Source: Brevundimonas sp. MYb52 (GTDB lineage: Bacteria > Pseudomonadota > Alphaproteobacteria > Caulobacterales > Caulobacteraceae). From it: a stretch of 64,000 nt of DNA. The notes under the pieces were generated by a model that did no database searches, was not told the DNA's origin, and saw only the letters and a list, made by a program, of their open reading frames with translations. Shown here in pieces: positions 28,594-36,505 of the stretch. The stretch's first letter is position 1. Each line of letters starts with the position of its first letter. Made by a program: the position numbers and the translations under genes. The stretch covers positions 62,001 through 126,000 of the forward strand of contig NZ_PCPB01000002.1 in assembly GCF_002979535.1 (NCBI RefSeq), read 5' to 3'.

Positions 28594-29769
28594 ATGGCCA
28601 GAAATCCCAACAACAAGCTGGAGCGGTGGGAAGTCGCGATCATCAAGGCGATGATGGCGGAGACGCCACGCAAGACTGACCAAGACATCCTCGCCTATTT
28701 CACGCGGCCGACGCGATCCATCAATCACGGCCGGATTAAGGATATCCGCGACACCAAGACCCATACGGCGGTCCCGGCGGCGTCGGCCCAGGAACTGGCC
28801 GAATTCCTAGATGCATGGCCGGACGTAGACGGCAGCGGCCTCCACCTTATTGGCGACGAGCTTCTCATCAAAGCGCGTGAGGCGATGCTTCACGCGGTTC
28901 AGGGCTTCAACAACCCTAGGGCCTACTTCAAGTCCGAGGTTTTCATCGTCACGGCCGTGATCGCGTGGACCTATCTGATGCACGCCCATTTCAAGCGGCA
29001 GGGGGTCGACTACAGGCACCGCGACCGCCGTACCAGCGAGGTTCTCAAGACCCGTCACGGCGCTGACAAGCATTGGGAACTAGAGCGTTGCATAGGCGAT
29101 GCCGCTTGTCCCCTAGACGAGGCGAGCAAGGCGAACCTGAAGTTCCTGATCGAAATCCGGCACGAGATCGAACATCAGATGACCCGCCGCATTGACGATC
29201 TCATCAGCGCCAAGCTGCAGGCGTGCTGTCTGAACTTTAACGTCGCGCTGAAGACGATGTTCGGCGCCGAGCATGGGCTCGACCGCGAACTGGGTGTGGC
29301 CCTGCAGTTCTCCGGCATCGCCAAGTCTCAGCGCGACCTCTTGTTGAAGGACACAGACCTGCCCGCCCATCTGGTAGCGGCGCATCTTGCCTATGAGGAC
29401 GCCCTGCCTGACGCGGTGATCCGCGATCCGAAATATGCCTATCGCGTGGCCTACGTGGAGCGCTCTGTGAACGCCAAGGGTAAGGCCGACCAAGTGGTGG
29501 AGTTCATCCGCCCGGAGTCCGCCGAAGGCCAGGAGATCGCCAGCGTCCTGGTTAAGGAATCCGAGCGCAAGAAGTACAAACCCAAGGACATTGTCGAGCT
29601 GATGCAGGCCGAAGGCTACAAAGACTTCAAGCTCTACGACCATCAGCTGCTGTGGCAGGGGGCGGACGCCAAGAACCCCGTCCACAAGTTTGGTGTAGAG
29701 CTAAGGCCCGGCGACTGGTGGTGGTACGACAAATGGGTCGATCATGTGCGAGCCGCCTTAGCACGATGA
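28594..29769 (+). CDS. DUF3644-family protein with R-x4-H motif
   Basis: A 391-residue protein. The N-terminal 60 residues look like a helix-turn-helix region (VAIIKAMMAETPRKTDQDIL, SINHGRIKDIRD). The central part matches DUF3644 as I recall it (AREAMLHAVQGFNNPRAYFK, TAVIAWTYLMHAHFK), with EIRHEIEHQM giving an R-x4-H motif as in HEPN ribonucleases. The C-terminal 110 residues (KYKPKDIVELMQAEGYKDFK) resemble a winged-helix segment. Members are found in defence islands; biochemical function is not established to my knowledge. It is divergent from the small R-x4-H gene. Confidence 0.7.
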   Translation: MARNPNNKLERWEVAIIKAMMAETPRKTDQDILAYFTRPTRSINHGRIKDIRDTKTHTAVPAASAQELAEFLDAWPDVDGSGLHLIGDELLIKAREAMLHAVQGFNNPRAYFKSEVFIVTAVIAWTYLMHAHFKRQGVDYRHRDRRTSEVLKTRHGADKHWELERCIGDAACPLDEASKANLKFLIEIRHEIEHQMTRRIDDLISAKLQACCLNFNVALKTMFGAEHGLDRELGVALQFSGIAKSQRDLLLKDTDLPAHLVAAHLAYEDALPDAVIRDPKYAYRVAYVERSVNAKGKADQVVEFIRPESAEGQEIASVLVKESERKKYKPKDIVELMQAEGYKDFKLYDHQLLWQGADAKNPVHKFGVELRPGDWWWYDKWVDHVRAALAR

Positions 29770-29876
29770 GCACGAGCTAGTTCCAAATCGATGCATTGCC
29801 CCTCCAAGCCTCGCGCCTGCAAGCCCGCTCAAAACATGGGCCAATGGCTCATGATGACTCTTAGCCGAGCCGCTTA

Positions 29877-32800
29877 GTGCCCCGCACGCCCCTTGGAACG
29901 ATCTATATCGGCGCACCGATCGAGCTTGCTTCCGAGCGGGCGGTCGTCGCCGCTGTGGCGGAGCGTCTGGAGCAGAACCAGGCGCCCTATGTTGTCATCG
30001 CCAATGCCCAGATCGGCGGTCGGCAGATCGACTGCATCATCGCCACGGCAGCCTTCGTGACGGTCATCGAGGTGAAGCTGTCCCGAACGCCCGTCCGCGG
30101 CGACCTGAACGGCGCCTGGTCCAGAATGGACGCCAGCGGGGAGTGGAGGCCCTACGGCAACGCCTATCAGCAAGCTGTTGGCGCCAAGAACGCCCTAAGG
30201 GACGCCGTGTCGGCTCTGGCCCCGGCCGGCGACTACTATCCCGACGCCTGTGTGGTCTTCGCTGCGCCCACACCGGTCGGCTCCCACGTCACTGCGGGGG
30301 ACTTCAAGGCCCGGGTGGCGACGCTCACTGCGTTTCTCGCAGATTTCCCCGCCAGCGGCGCCAAGCGACCGCCTTGGGCCGTTGACCAATGGCACGCCTT
30401 CGCAACGGCCATGTCCTTGACGGCGATCAGTCTCGACGAAGCCGTAGGCGGTGACCAAACCCGGCGCGACGTCGAACGCCTCCGGCTCTATAACGCCGCC
30501 GTCGCGGAAGAATATGGCCGTGCTGGCGGGCGATGGCTCCATGAAGACGGTGCTCCTGACGCCTTGGAGCTCGCGGCTTCAGAGGGCGGTGGATGCGTGA
30601 TCGTCGGGCCGTCAGGCTGCGGCAAGACCCTCATGGCGAAGAGTCTGGCGAGCCGGTTGGCGACTGCCGGGTCGCCGGTCCTGTACTTCGCAGCCAAGGA
30701 CTTCGCCGGTGAATGGGCCAGGGCCGTCCGCCGTGAGATCGGCCTTCTTACCGATGCGCCTCCGGCGGAGCTTTTGCGGGCCGCTGCTAATGGCGACCAG
30801 TCGGTGTTCCTAATCGTCGACGGCGTGAACGAGCTGGCCGGATCGGAGGCCCTCGCCCTTCGCGGACTGCGCGCGCTTGCCCGGCGGCTCGACGCTAAGA
30901 TCGTCCTGACCGCCCAAGGGCCGCCCGCCGGCTTTGAGGGGCTTTCCAGCTTCGAGGTTCCCAGGCCAAGCGCCCCATTGAAACGGCGAATCGCTGAGCG
31001 CGATGGGCGGCGTTTAGCGCCCAGCGTTACCGACCTCCTCAAGGCCGTCGGCAGCGGTTTTGAGGCCGAGATGGTTGGCGATGTGGGCGCAACCCTCGCC
31101 GGGGAAGCGACGCGCCTCGCCCTGATCGATCAGTACATACGGACCCGGCTTGGCACCCATGCCCGCGCCGGGGCCTTCGGCCTCCGGCAACTCGCCGTCA
31201 CCCTGCACACCGACGTTGCGTTCTCGATCGCCGAGCCCCGTTTCGATGAGCTCATGCGGCGAGAGGCGGTCAGCTTTGACACCTGCGACGGAATGTTCGC
31301 CGCCGGGCTGCTTGTCCGGCGCATCGGTCGTGTCTCCTTCTCCCATGAGATGATCCTCAACGGCTGCGCGGCTTTCGGCTTGGCGGACACTGGGGCGCAG
31401 GATCCTGAGGCCCTGGGTGAGCGACTTTCAACGCCCTTGCTGGCCCCCCTCGCCGGCGAGATCGTCACCGCGATCGAGAATCCCGATGCGTCGATGCGGG
31501 TGCTGCAGGCGGCGACCAGCTCTGACCTCATCGCCGCCGCGGCGGCCGGCAGCCTCGGAAGCATCGCGGCATCCAACGCTCGCAAGCTGATCCAGGCGGC
31601 CAAGCAAGCCTGCATCGACGAGATCGGCGCCGTCTCCCTCGAGTTCGACCAGGACAACAAGGCCTACGTCACCCGCTGGGGCGAAGCTGGCCGTCGTGAA
31701 TGGACGCCGCCTAAACAAGCACGTCTCGGCGCCATCGGCCAATTGGCGACGTCGTTGGTGGGCTTTCAGGACTACCAGGACTTGTGCGCTGTCATGGACG
31801 CCCGGCTCCTCGAGGAACGCCGGCGGCTGGACCCGGTAGTGAAAGCCGCCGGTATCGGCATCAGAAGCCCCAGTTTCGCGCTCGCCTACTACAGTATGGG
31901 CGACGAAATCGGCTTTAGCCGTATCGCCCATTATGGCTCGCGACGCAGTCTCGGTGACGTGCCCGAGGTGCTGCCGTCGCTCGACGTCGCGGCCCTCACT
32001 TCGGGGCAGCTGCATTTCTATCTGGAGAACCGGCACGCCTTCTTCGGCGCCGAAGAGAGCGGCAAGTTCGCAGACGAGCTGATCTTCGTCCTGCGTGAGC
32101 GCTTCTCCTACGAGCCCTACCACGTCCAGCTGGCGGCCCTGTCGGCCGTCGGGTTCGCCCGCGAAGCGCCGGACGAGGTGTTGGCCGAGCTAGTGGAGAC
32201 GATCAACGCCCTCGACGTTCCGCAGCACAACTGGGCGATCAACTCCAGCATCATCGACGCCCTGGGGTTCCTTGGAGCACTCGACGACGACGCCGAGAAC
32301 GCGCGCGACGGCATCCGCATCGAGGTTGCCGCGGCTCTCGCCGATGGCGCCGACGGGAACGACGCGCTTACCCTCTACGTCGCCATGTTCGATCACCCGT
32401 TCAGCGCCATCTACTACGAGGAGATCCAAGCGCTTTCGGAGGATCAGCGCCGCATGCTCTATCGGCGTGCGCTGGCGTCCGTGGAGATCAAGCGTAGCCT
32501 GAGCCTTAGCTGGATCACGGCAGAGGTCGCACGGCTCGAGGACCCCGCCGATGCGCCGCTCTTCACCCGCTTTGTGGCCTTGCCGGACCGCAGTAACCCC
32601 TTTCCACAGGAGGAGTGGGGAGCCTTTACCCTCAGCCTCCGATTCATCGGCCGGCACGGGGTGCCGCTGCCCGCAAGTGACGCCGAAACCGAAGAGGAGG
32701 GCTGTCTCAACGACATCCGGATCTTGGTCCACGCAGCGGAATCGCGGCGGCCCGAGCATCTGGCCGCTGCGCATGACGCTTGGGTCCGCCTTGACGCTCG

Positions 32801-33146
32801 GCCTCCCGGACTGGTCGTGGGCTGTCTATCAGAGATTCACGCGGCGCTGACCGAGCGGCATTGGGCGGATGACAACCGCCCCTATCCGCCGATCGACCTG
32901 CGCGACACCTATCCGACCGAGAGTCTTCGGCTCGCGCGCCGCTTCGTCGATGCGGCCGTCGACCCCCAATATTTCCACGCCGTCCCGTTGCGGGAGCGGG
33001 GGCCGGCGCTGGCCTTCAGCACGCTCGGGCGCTTCGGAGACAGGAGCGACGTCGACGTCCTTCGTCGCCTTGGTCGCGCGCATCGCTACTCGTCGTATGC
33101 GCTCGCCGCCTTGAGGACACTCGACTCAGCGCCGGCCGGGCCGTGA
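29877..33146 (+). CDS. NERD nuclease-STAND NTPase with helical repeats (Avs-like)
   Basis: A 1,089-residue multidomain protein. Residues 1-130 resemble the NERD nuclease-related domain: RQIDCII followed by VTVIEVKLSRTPVRGD, giving the D...E-x-K pattern of PD-(D/E)xK enzymes. Residues about 230-500 form a STAND-type NTPase: Walker A VGPSGCGKTLMA near 241, Walker B FLIVDGVNELAG near 310, and a winged-helix block VSFSHEMILNGCAAFG. The remaining 580 residues are alpha-helical, likely HEAT/TPR-like repeats that would sense a ligand. Effector-STAND-repeat layout is that of antiviral Avs/NLR-like proteins. Start is GTG at 29877 with a poor Shine-Dalgarno. A HEPN-like gene follows after 50 bp. Confidence 0.82.
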   Translation: MPRTPLGTIYIGAPIELASERAVVAAVAERLEQNQAPYVVIANAQIGGRQIDCIIATAAFVTVIEVKLSRTPVRGDLNGAWSRMDASGEWRPYGNAYQQAVGAKNALRDAVSALAPAGDYYPDACVVFAAPTPVGSHVTAGDFKARVATLTAFLADFPASGAKRPPWAVDQWHAFATAMSLTAISLDEAVGGDQTRRDVERLRLYNAAVAEEYGRAGGRWLHEDGAPDALELAASEGGGCVIVGPSGCGKTLMAKSLASRLATAGSPVLYFAAKDFAGEWARAVRREIGLLTDAPPAELLRAAANGDQSVFLIVDGVNELAGSEALALRGLRALARRLDAKIVLTAQGPPAGFEGLSSFEVPRPSAPLKRRIAERDGRRLAPSVTDLLKAVGSGFEAEMVGDVGATLAGEATRLALIDQYIRTRLGTHARAGAFGLRQLAVTLHTDVAFSIAEPRFDELMRREAVSFDTCDGMFAAGLLVRRIGRVSFSHEMILNGCAAFGLADTGAQDPEALGERLSTPLLAPLAGEIVTAIENPDASMRVLQAATSSDLIAAAAAGSLGSIAASNARKLIQAAKQACIDEIGAVSLEFDQDNKAYVTRWGEAGRREWTPPKQARLGAIGQLATSLVGFQDYQDLCAVMDARLLEERRRLDPVVKAAGIGIRSPSFALAYYSMGDEIGFSRIAHYGSRRSLGDVPEVLPSLDVAALTSGQLHFYLENRHAFFGAEESGKFADELIFVLRERFSYEPYHVQLAALSAVGFAREAPDEVLAELVETINALDVPQHNWAINSSIIDALGFLGALDDDAENARDGIRIEVAAALADGADGNDALTLYVAMFDHPFSAIYYEEIQALSEDQRRMLYRRALASVEIKRSLSLSWITAEVARLEDPADAPLFTRFVALPDRSNPFPQEEWGAFTLSLRFIGRHGVPLPASDAETEEEGCLNDIRILVHAAESRRPEHLAAAHDAWVRLDARPPGLVVGCLSEIHAALTERHWADDNRPYPPIDLRDTYPTESLRLARRFVDAAVDPQYFHAVPLRERGPALAFSTLGRFGDRSDVDVLRRLGRAHRYSSYALAALRTLDSAPAGP

Positions 33147-33196
33147 CCCCCGCCAAGCCCAGCACGCCGCGCCCTTGGCTACGAGGTCGATAGCGC

Positions 33197-33757
33197 ATGT
33201 CCCTTGAGCGCCGCGACCGCTTGGTCGAGCAGATCGTCGACACCCAACCGCGCCTGACGACCTTTGTACGGCCGTTGCCCAGCGATATGATCGCCGGGTC
33301 GTGGGACCTGCTTTCGTATAGCTTTCAGCGGGGCTTCGAGCTGATGTGGGATCAGGCGTGCGCCGAGTCCTCCGGCCTGCTCACCCGACCCCTGTTGTCT
33401 CTTTGGCGACAGAGCGTCGAACTGGCTCTGAAAGCCTCTATCCTCGAAATCGCCGGGAGCATCCCTCCCAAGCTAAGCCACAATCTGCGCGGCCTGTTCG
33501 AGCGCCTGCTCGCAGAGCGCGCCGCGCTCGGCCATGACGACGATGACGACCTGGCGCGCGACGTGGCGCGCATGATCGACTTCGTCCAGACCTTAGATCC
33601 GTTCGCCGACCGCTTCCGCTACCCCACGTCCAAAAACGGGACGCCCTTCGCAGGGATCCAAGTCGACCTGGACGAGCTCTTCCAGGCCCACTGGATCATC
33701 GTGACCTGGTGCGAGGGCGCCGCGATCGAGGTTCGAGAAGGCTGGGGACACGCGTAG
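33197..33757 (+). CDS. HEPN-like partner of the NERD-STAND protein
   Basis: A 186-residue, mainly helical protein. LLSLWRQSVELALKASILEI, followed by KLSHNLRGLFERLLAE and later DRFRYPTSKNG, resembles small HEPN-domain proteins. No R-x4-H motif is obvious, so it may be non-catalytic. It lies 50 bp after the STAND gene on the same strand and ends before the convergent hypothetical gene. Function as partner, inhibitor or second effector is inferred from position. Confidence 0.6.
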   Translation: MSLERRDRLVEQIVDTQPRLTTFVRPLPSDMIAGSWDLLSYSFQRGFELMWDQACAESSGLLTRPLLSLWRQSVELALKASILEIAGSIPPKLSHNLRGLFERLLAERAALGHDDDDDLARDVARMIDFVQTLDPFADRFRYPTSKNGTPFAGIQVDLDELFQAHWIIVTWCEGAAIEVREGWGHA

Positions 33758-33789
33758 CTGATCAGCCGACGCTCAGCCTTCCTCCAGCG

Positions 33790-34725
33790 CTAGAGAAACT
33801 TCTCGGCCAACTGGCGCTTGCCCCGCGGATCGACGTTCGTGATCTCGTCCTTCGCCGGGTAGTAGAAGCCCGAGACGTAGAGGTCGTGCTTGCCTATCTC
33901 GACACGGACCGAGAGTTCCTCGTTGTCTTCCCATGTGTCATGCAGCGAGGCCTTGCAGGTCTCCCCCCGCAACTCGAATGTGAAGGAGGGCGCTTCGCGA
34001 TCCCAGTTCGTCACCGCCGTGCGGATGAGCGTCTCCCCGATCGCCTTGCGCTTCTTCGGCGAAAGCATGTCTAGGGACGACTCCTTGATCGGCCCGAAAA
34101 TGCCGCTGTCGTTCATTACATCAAGGATCTTACGCATGTGCGCGCCCGTGTGCTGGTTCACGAACAACGACGAGCGGGAGCCATGCGGGCGCCCCAGGAT
34201 GTAGGACCGGATGTTCCACCAAGTCTCCGCCACCTGCGCGTTGGCCGCCTCGCTCGCCAATAGTGAGACAAAGCAGCGCAGGGCGTCCCGACTGCGGATC
34301 GTGCCGTCAGCTTCGAGTTCGACGCCCCATGCGGTGACGACGACGGGACACGCCTTGTCCGAATAGAGGGGCTTGGAGAGACGACGCGCCGAGAGGTTTG
34401 GCACCGAACTTACGGCGCTAACAAGCTGGTCCGCTGCCTCATCGGAGTATGGGCAGGTCACAAATCCGCGGACGAACTCAATCGTGTGATCAAGCCCGCT
34501 GTAGGTTTCAACGTCCTGCAGACTAGCGACATGCCGGCTCGAGTCGCGGGGCGGAGATGTCAGGATTGGATGCCAGTCAGGATAGCTGTCGGTGGCGTTG
34601 CCCAGTTCTGCGATCAGTTGCTCGACGACGGCCCGGCCAGCGGCCGGATCCTTGAGCGACTTTGTCAGATAGGTGACGGCGGCGGCGTTTTGCTGCGCCG
34701 CCACCGTGGGGGATCGAAATTCCAT
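33790..34725 (-). CDS. Hypothetical protein of the island
   Basis: A 311-residue protein of no recognised family. The N-terminal half is helical (GRAVVEQLIAELGNATDSYP) and the C-terminal 90 residues look beta-rich (APSFTFELRGETCKASLHDT, LSVRVEIGKHDLYVSGFYYP). No membrane segment or catalytic motif is seen. I chose the ATG at 34725, where GGAG lies just upstream; the longer start at 34770 would place the palindrome 34756-34777 inside the gene. It is a single gene, convergent with the HEPN-like gene and downstream of the integrase in the same direction. Confidence 0.65.
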   Translation of the reverse strand: MEFRSPTVAAQQNAAAVTYLTKSLKDPAAGRAVVEQLIAELGNATDSYPDWHPILTSPPRDSSRHVASLQDVETYSGLDHTIEFVRGFVTCPYSDEAADQLVSAVSSVPNLSARRLSKPLYSDKACPVVVTAWGVELEADGTIRSRDALRCFVSLLASEAANAQVAETWWNIRSYILGRPHGSRSSLFVNQHTGAHMRKILDVMNDSGIFGPIKESSLDMLSPKKRKAIGETLIRTAVTNWDREAPSFTFELRGETCKASLHDTWEDNEELSVRVEIGKHDLYVSGFYYPAKDEITNVDPRGKRQLAEKFL

Positions 34726-34755
34726 ATCTCCGAACTCACGTGCAATAGAAGAATC

Positions 34756-34777
34756 ACGTAAAGATATCATTTTACGT
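34756..34777 (-). promoter_or_regulatory. Palindromic site upstream of the island hypothetical gene
   Basis: Arms ACGTAAA (34756-34762) and TTTACGT (34771-34777) surround GATATCAT. The centre shares AAAGATATC with the methionine operator at 12898-12923. It sits about 30 bp upstream of the ATG at 34725 in locally AT-rich DNA, where an operator or promoter would be expected. Confidence 0.5.
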
Positions 34778-35050
34778 AATCATAGCAAGATGCGTTTGGC
34801 CCTATCGCCCAAACTCAAGGCTGGGGCAATTGTCAAACGCCTCGCTGGCGATCCGGAAGGCCTTCGACCGGACCGCCGATAATCGAACCTGCCTCGGAAG
34901 GCGGCATTGGCGACATGTGCTGATCACGTCCAAGGAGTATCTCCTCGTTAAAACGGCAACCAGCCGCCCCTGTCCGTGGGAAGGGCGCGATTGCGGTCTT
35001 CGGTCGATGAGGTCCCGCTTTCCGGCCCGCATTAACTTCCGCTAGTGGCG
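34778..35050. other. Intergenic region without recognised gene
   Basis: About 270 bp between the hypothetical gene and the integrase stop. A short plus-strand frame from 34830 lacks a ribosome-binding site and family resemblance. Nothing else is recognised. Confidence 0.4.
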
Positions 35051-36247
35051 CTAGGCGGCCTCCCAACCCGGCAATCCCTGCAGTATACGCGCGGCGTTCT
35101 TCACCGGGTTGATGTGGCCATAATGGTCCTCGATCATCTTCACCGACGTGCCCATCTGCTTGGACAGAAAATAGACATCCACGCCCTCGGTCAGCCTGAA
35201 GGTCGCGTAGGTGTGACGGAAACAGTAGGTGGACCGCGTCGAGCCTGAAGCGCTGAGAAGCAGACCTGCTTCTCTAAAAAGCGCTTCGATCTGGTCGGCA
35301 TAGAGGGTGGCTGCGGGATCACCCTTGCCATTGACGAAGACGGCGCCCTCGGGCGCCGTCTCATTGGTTGTCAGGGAGCGAACTCGCTCCAGGTAGTCAG
35401 CGACGTTTCCAGCCGCGACCAGTTGCCGAGATTTGTCCTTCCCCCGCACGTGCAGAACGACCATGCGTCGGCCGTCAGCGTCGGTTCGGATCGCCACGTC
35501 CCTCCATCGGAGGTTCTTGGCCTCGGCCGGGCGCATGCCCGTGTTGCACATTATCAAAATGAAGTTGTAGGCGAGTTGGCGGTGCCATTCGAACTTCTTG
35601 GTTCTGGCGCGCTTGATCCAGCCGCGCGCGAAGGTGTGGAGCTTGCGGTATTCTTCCGGGGTGAACTCCTCCCGGCGCACTTTCGCCAAAGGCAACTTGC
35701 CCTTGTAGACATGGCTCTCCGGCACGAAGCGCTTGCCCACCGCGAAGGCGATGACGGAGCGGAAAATGGACATCTCATATCGGATGGTGGCGTCCGACAC
35801 CGGTCGTCCTCCGCGCCCTAGTCCGCTCTGGCGGCGCCAGAGGGGATAGCCCAGGAAGTCATCGTGCGAGACGTGGGCGATCTGCTTGGCGCCTACGTAG
35901 CGATTGATCTGGGCGCGAATGATGGATTCCACCACCTCCCAGCGATGGTGAGTGATCTCACCGGCTTCTGAGCGGGCCCGCTGATGGTCGGCGTACATCC
36001 TCGCGATCTGGGCGAAGGTCCGGTCGAACACCGGCACATCATGCTTCACGCGAAAGCGCAGATCCGCGTGGGCGTCGAAGGCGGCCTCCTTAGCCGCCGT
36101 CACGTCGGCAGTGCGGAGCGAGACCGTCTTGTACCGGTCGGAGCCCGGCACCTTGATGCGGCAGTACCAGTTGCGGTGCTGAACGTCCGCGCGGCGGAAG
36201 AGGATGAGGCCAGGCTTCAGCTCCTGGGGGTCGATCAAAAAGGCCAT
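35051..36247 (-). CDS. Tyrosine-type site-specific recombinase (integrase)
   Basis: A 398-residue phage-type integrase. The catalytic residues are visible: Arg in NTGMRPAEAKNLRW, Lys in RGKDKSRQLV, the H-x-x-R box (Y)CFRHTYATFRL and the nucleophilic Tyr in MIEDHYGHINP. A SAM-like core-binding domain covers about residues 75-175 (FAQIARMYADHQRARSEAGE). It would join attP and attB, and its start codon lies about 130 bp inside the right direct repeat, as usual for island integrases. AGGGAG precedes the ATG. No excisionase gene is evident. Confidence 0.92.
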   Translation of the reverse strand: MAFLIDPQELKPGLILFRRADVQHRNWYCRIKVPGSDRYKTVSLRTADVTAAKEAAFDAHADLRFRVKHDVPVFDRTFAQIARMYADHQRARSEAGEITHHRWEVVESIIRAQINRYVGAKQIAHVSHDDFLGYPLWRRQSGLGRGGRPVSDATIRYEMSIFRSVIAFAVGKRFVPESHVYKGKLPLAKVRREEFTPEEYRKLHTFARGWIKRARTKKFEWHRQLAYNFILIMCNTGMRPAEAKNLRWRDVAIRTDADGRRMVVLHVRGKDKSRQLVAAGNVADYLERVRSLTTNETAPEGAVFVNGKGDPAATLYADQIEALFREAGLLLSASGSTRSTYCFRHTYATFRLTEGVDVYFLSKQMGTSVKMIEDHYGHINPVKNAARILQGLPGWEAA

Positions 36248-36278
36248 CGGGCGGCTCCCTGTGCAGGGTCTGTGTCGC

Positions 36279-36325
36279 CTCAGGGCCTAAGTCCTTGACT
36301 CTCCATAAGCTGGATAGGCCCTGAG
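36279..36325. repeat. Inverted repeat between integrase start and right att site
   Basis: Perfect 9-bp arms CTCAGGGCC (36279-36287) and GGCCCTGAG (36317-36325) separated by 29 bp. Position between int and attR fits an integrase arm-type or regulatory protein site; this is inference. Confidence 0.5.
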
Positions 36326-36375
36326 CAGACCTTGAGCGTGGACAAATCTGAAGAGAAACAAACCCGTAACATCAC

Positions 36376-36403
36376 CCCTTCTCCCCTTGCGGGAGAAGGT
36401 GGC
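36376..36403. repeat. attR candidate: 28-bp direct repeat, right end of island
   Basis: Exact copy of 19192-19219. It forms the first arm of the palindromic element that continues to 36500, so it marks the junction between island and host repeat. Confidence 0.75.
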
Positions 36404-36500
36404 CGAGCCAAGCGAGGTCGGATGAGGGGTCTCTCGACGGCGGCAAAACCCCTCATCCGTCGGCTTTCAGCCACCACCTTCTCCCACAAGGGGAGAAGGA
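36376..36500. repeat. Palindromic dispersed intergenic repeat, island target
   Basis: Outer arms (36377-36403 and about 36473-36499) are complementary at nearly every position and each is itself a hairpin around CTTGC or CACAA. Inner arms GGATGAGGGGT (36420-36430) and ACCCCTCATCC (36448-36458) pair as well. Elements of this kind are scattered between genes in many alphaproteobacterial genomes. It follows the TrmN6-like gene on the minus strand. Confidence 0.75.
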
Positions 36501-36505
36501 AAGAG

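Larger units (their letters stand above)
19220..36375. mobile_element. Integrative mobilizable element / defence island
   Basis: About 17.2 kb between the two 28-bp direct repeats. It carries a tyrosine integrase at the right end, a MOBQ-type relaxase with an oriT-like site, TraC/TraD-like accessory proteins, a MucR-type regulator, and cargo dominated by defence-type genes. No type IV secretion or coupling-protein genes are present, so transfer would need a helper. The reverse transcriptase segment (19.5-21.2 and 21.9-22.7 kb) is visibly more AT-rich than the host. Confidence 0.85.

Noticed and set aside
34830-35045. 71-codon plus-strand frame beside the integrase gene
   Set aside because: No ribosome-binding site, no plausible domain, atypical Arg/Cys-rich composition.
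36248-36505. tRNA gene as integration target
   Set aside because: No cloverleaf or CCA end is recognisable at either island end; the shared sequence is a hairpin repeat arm.
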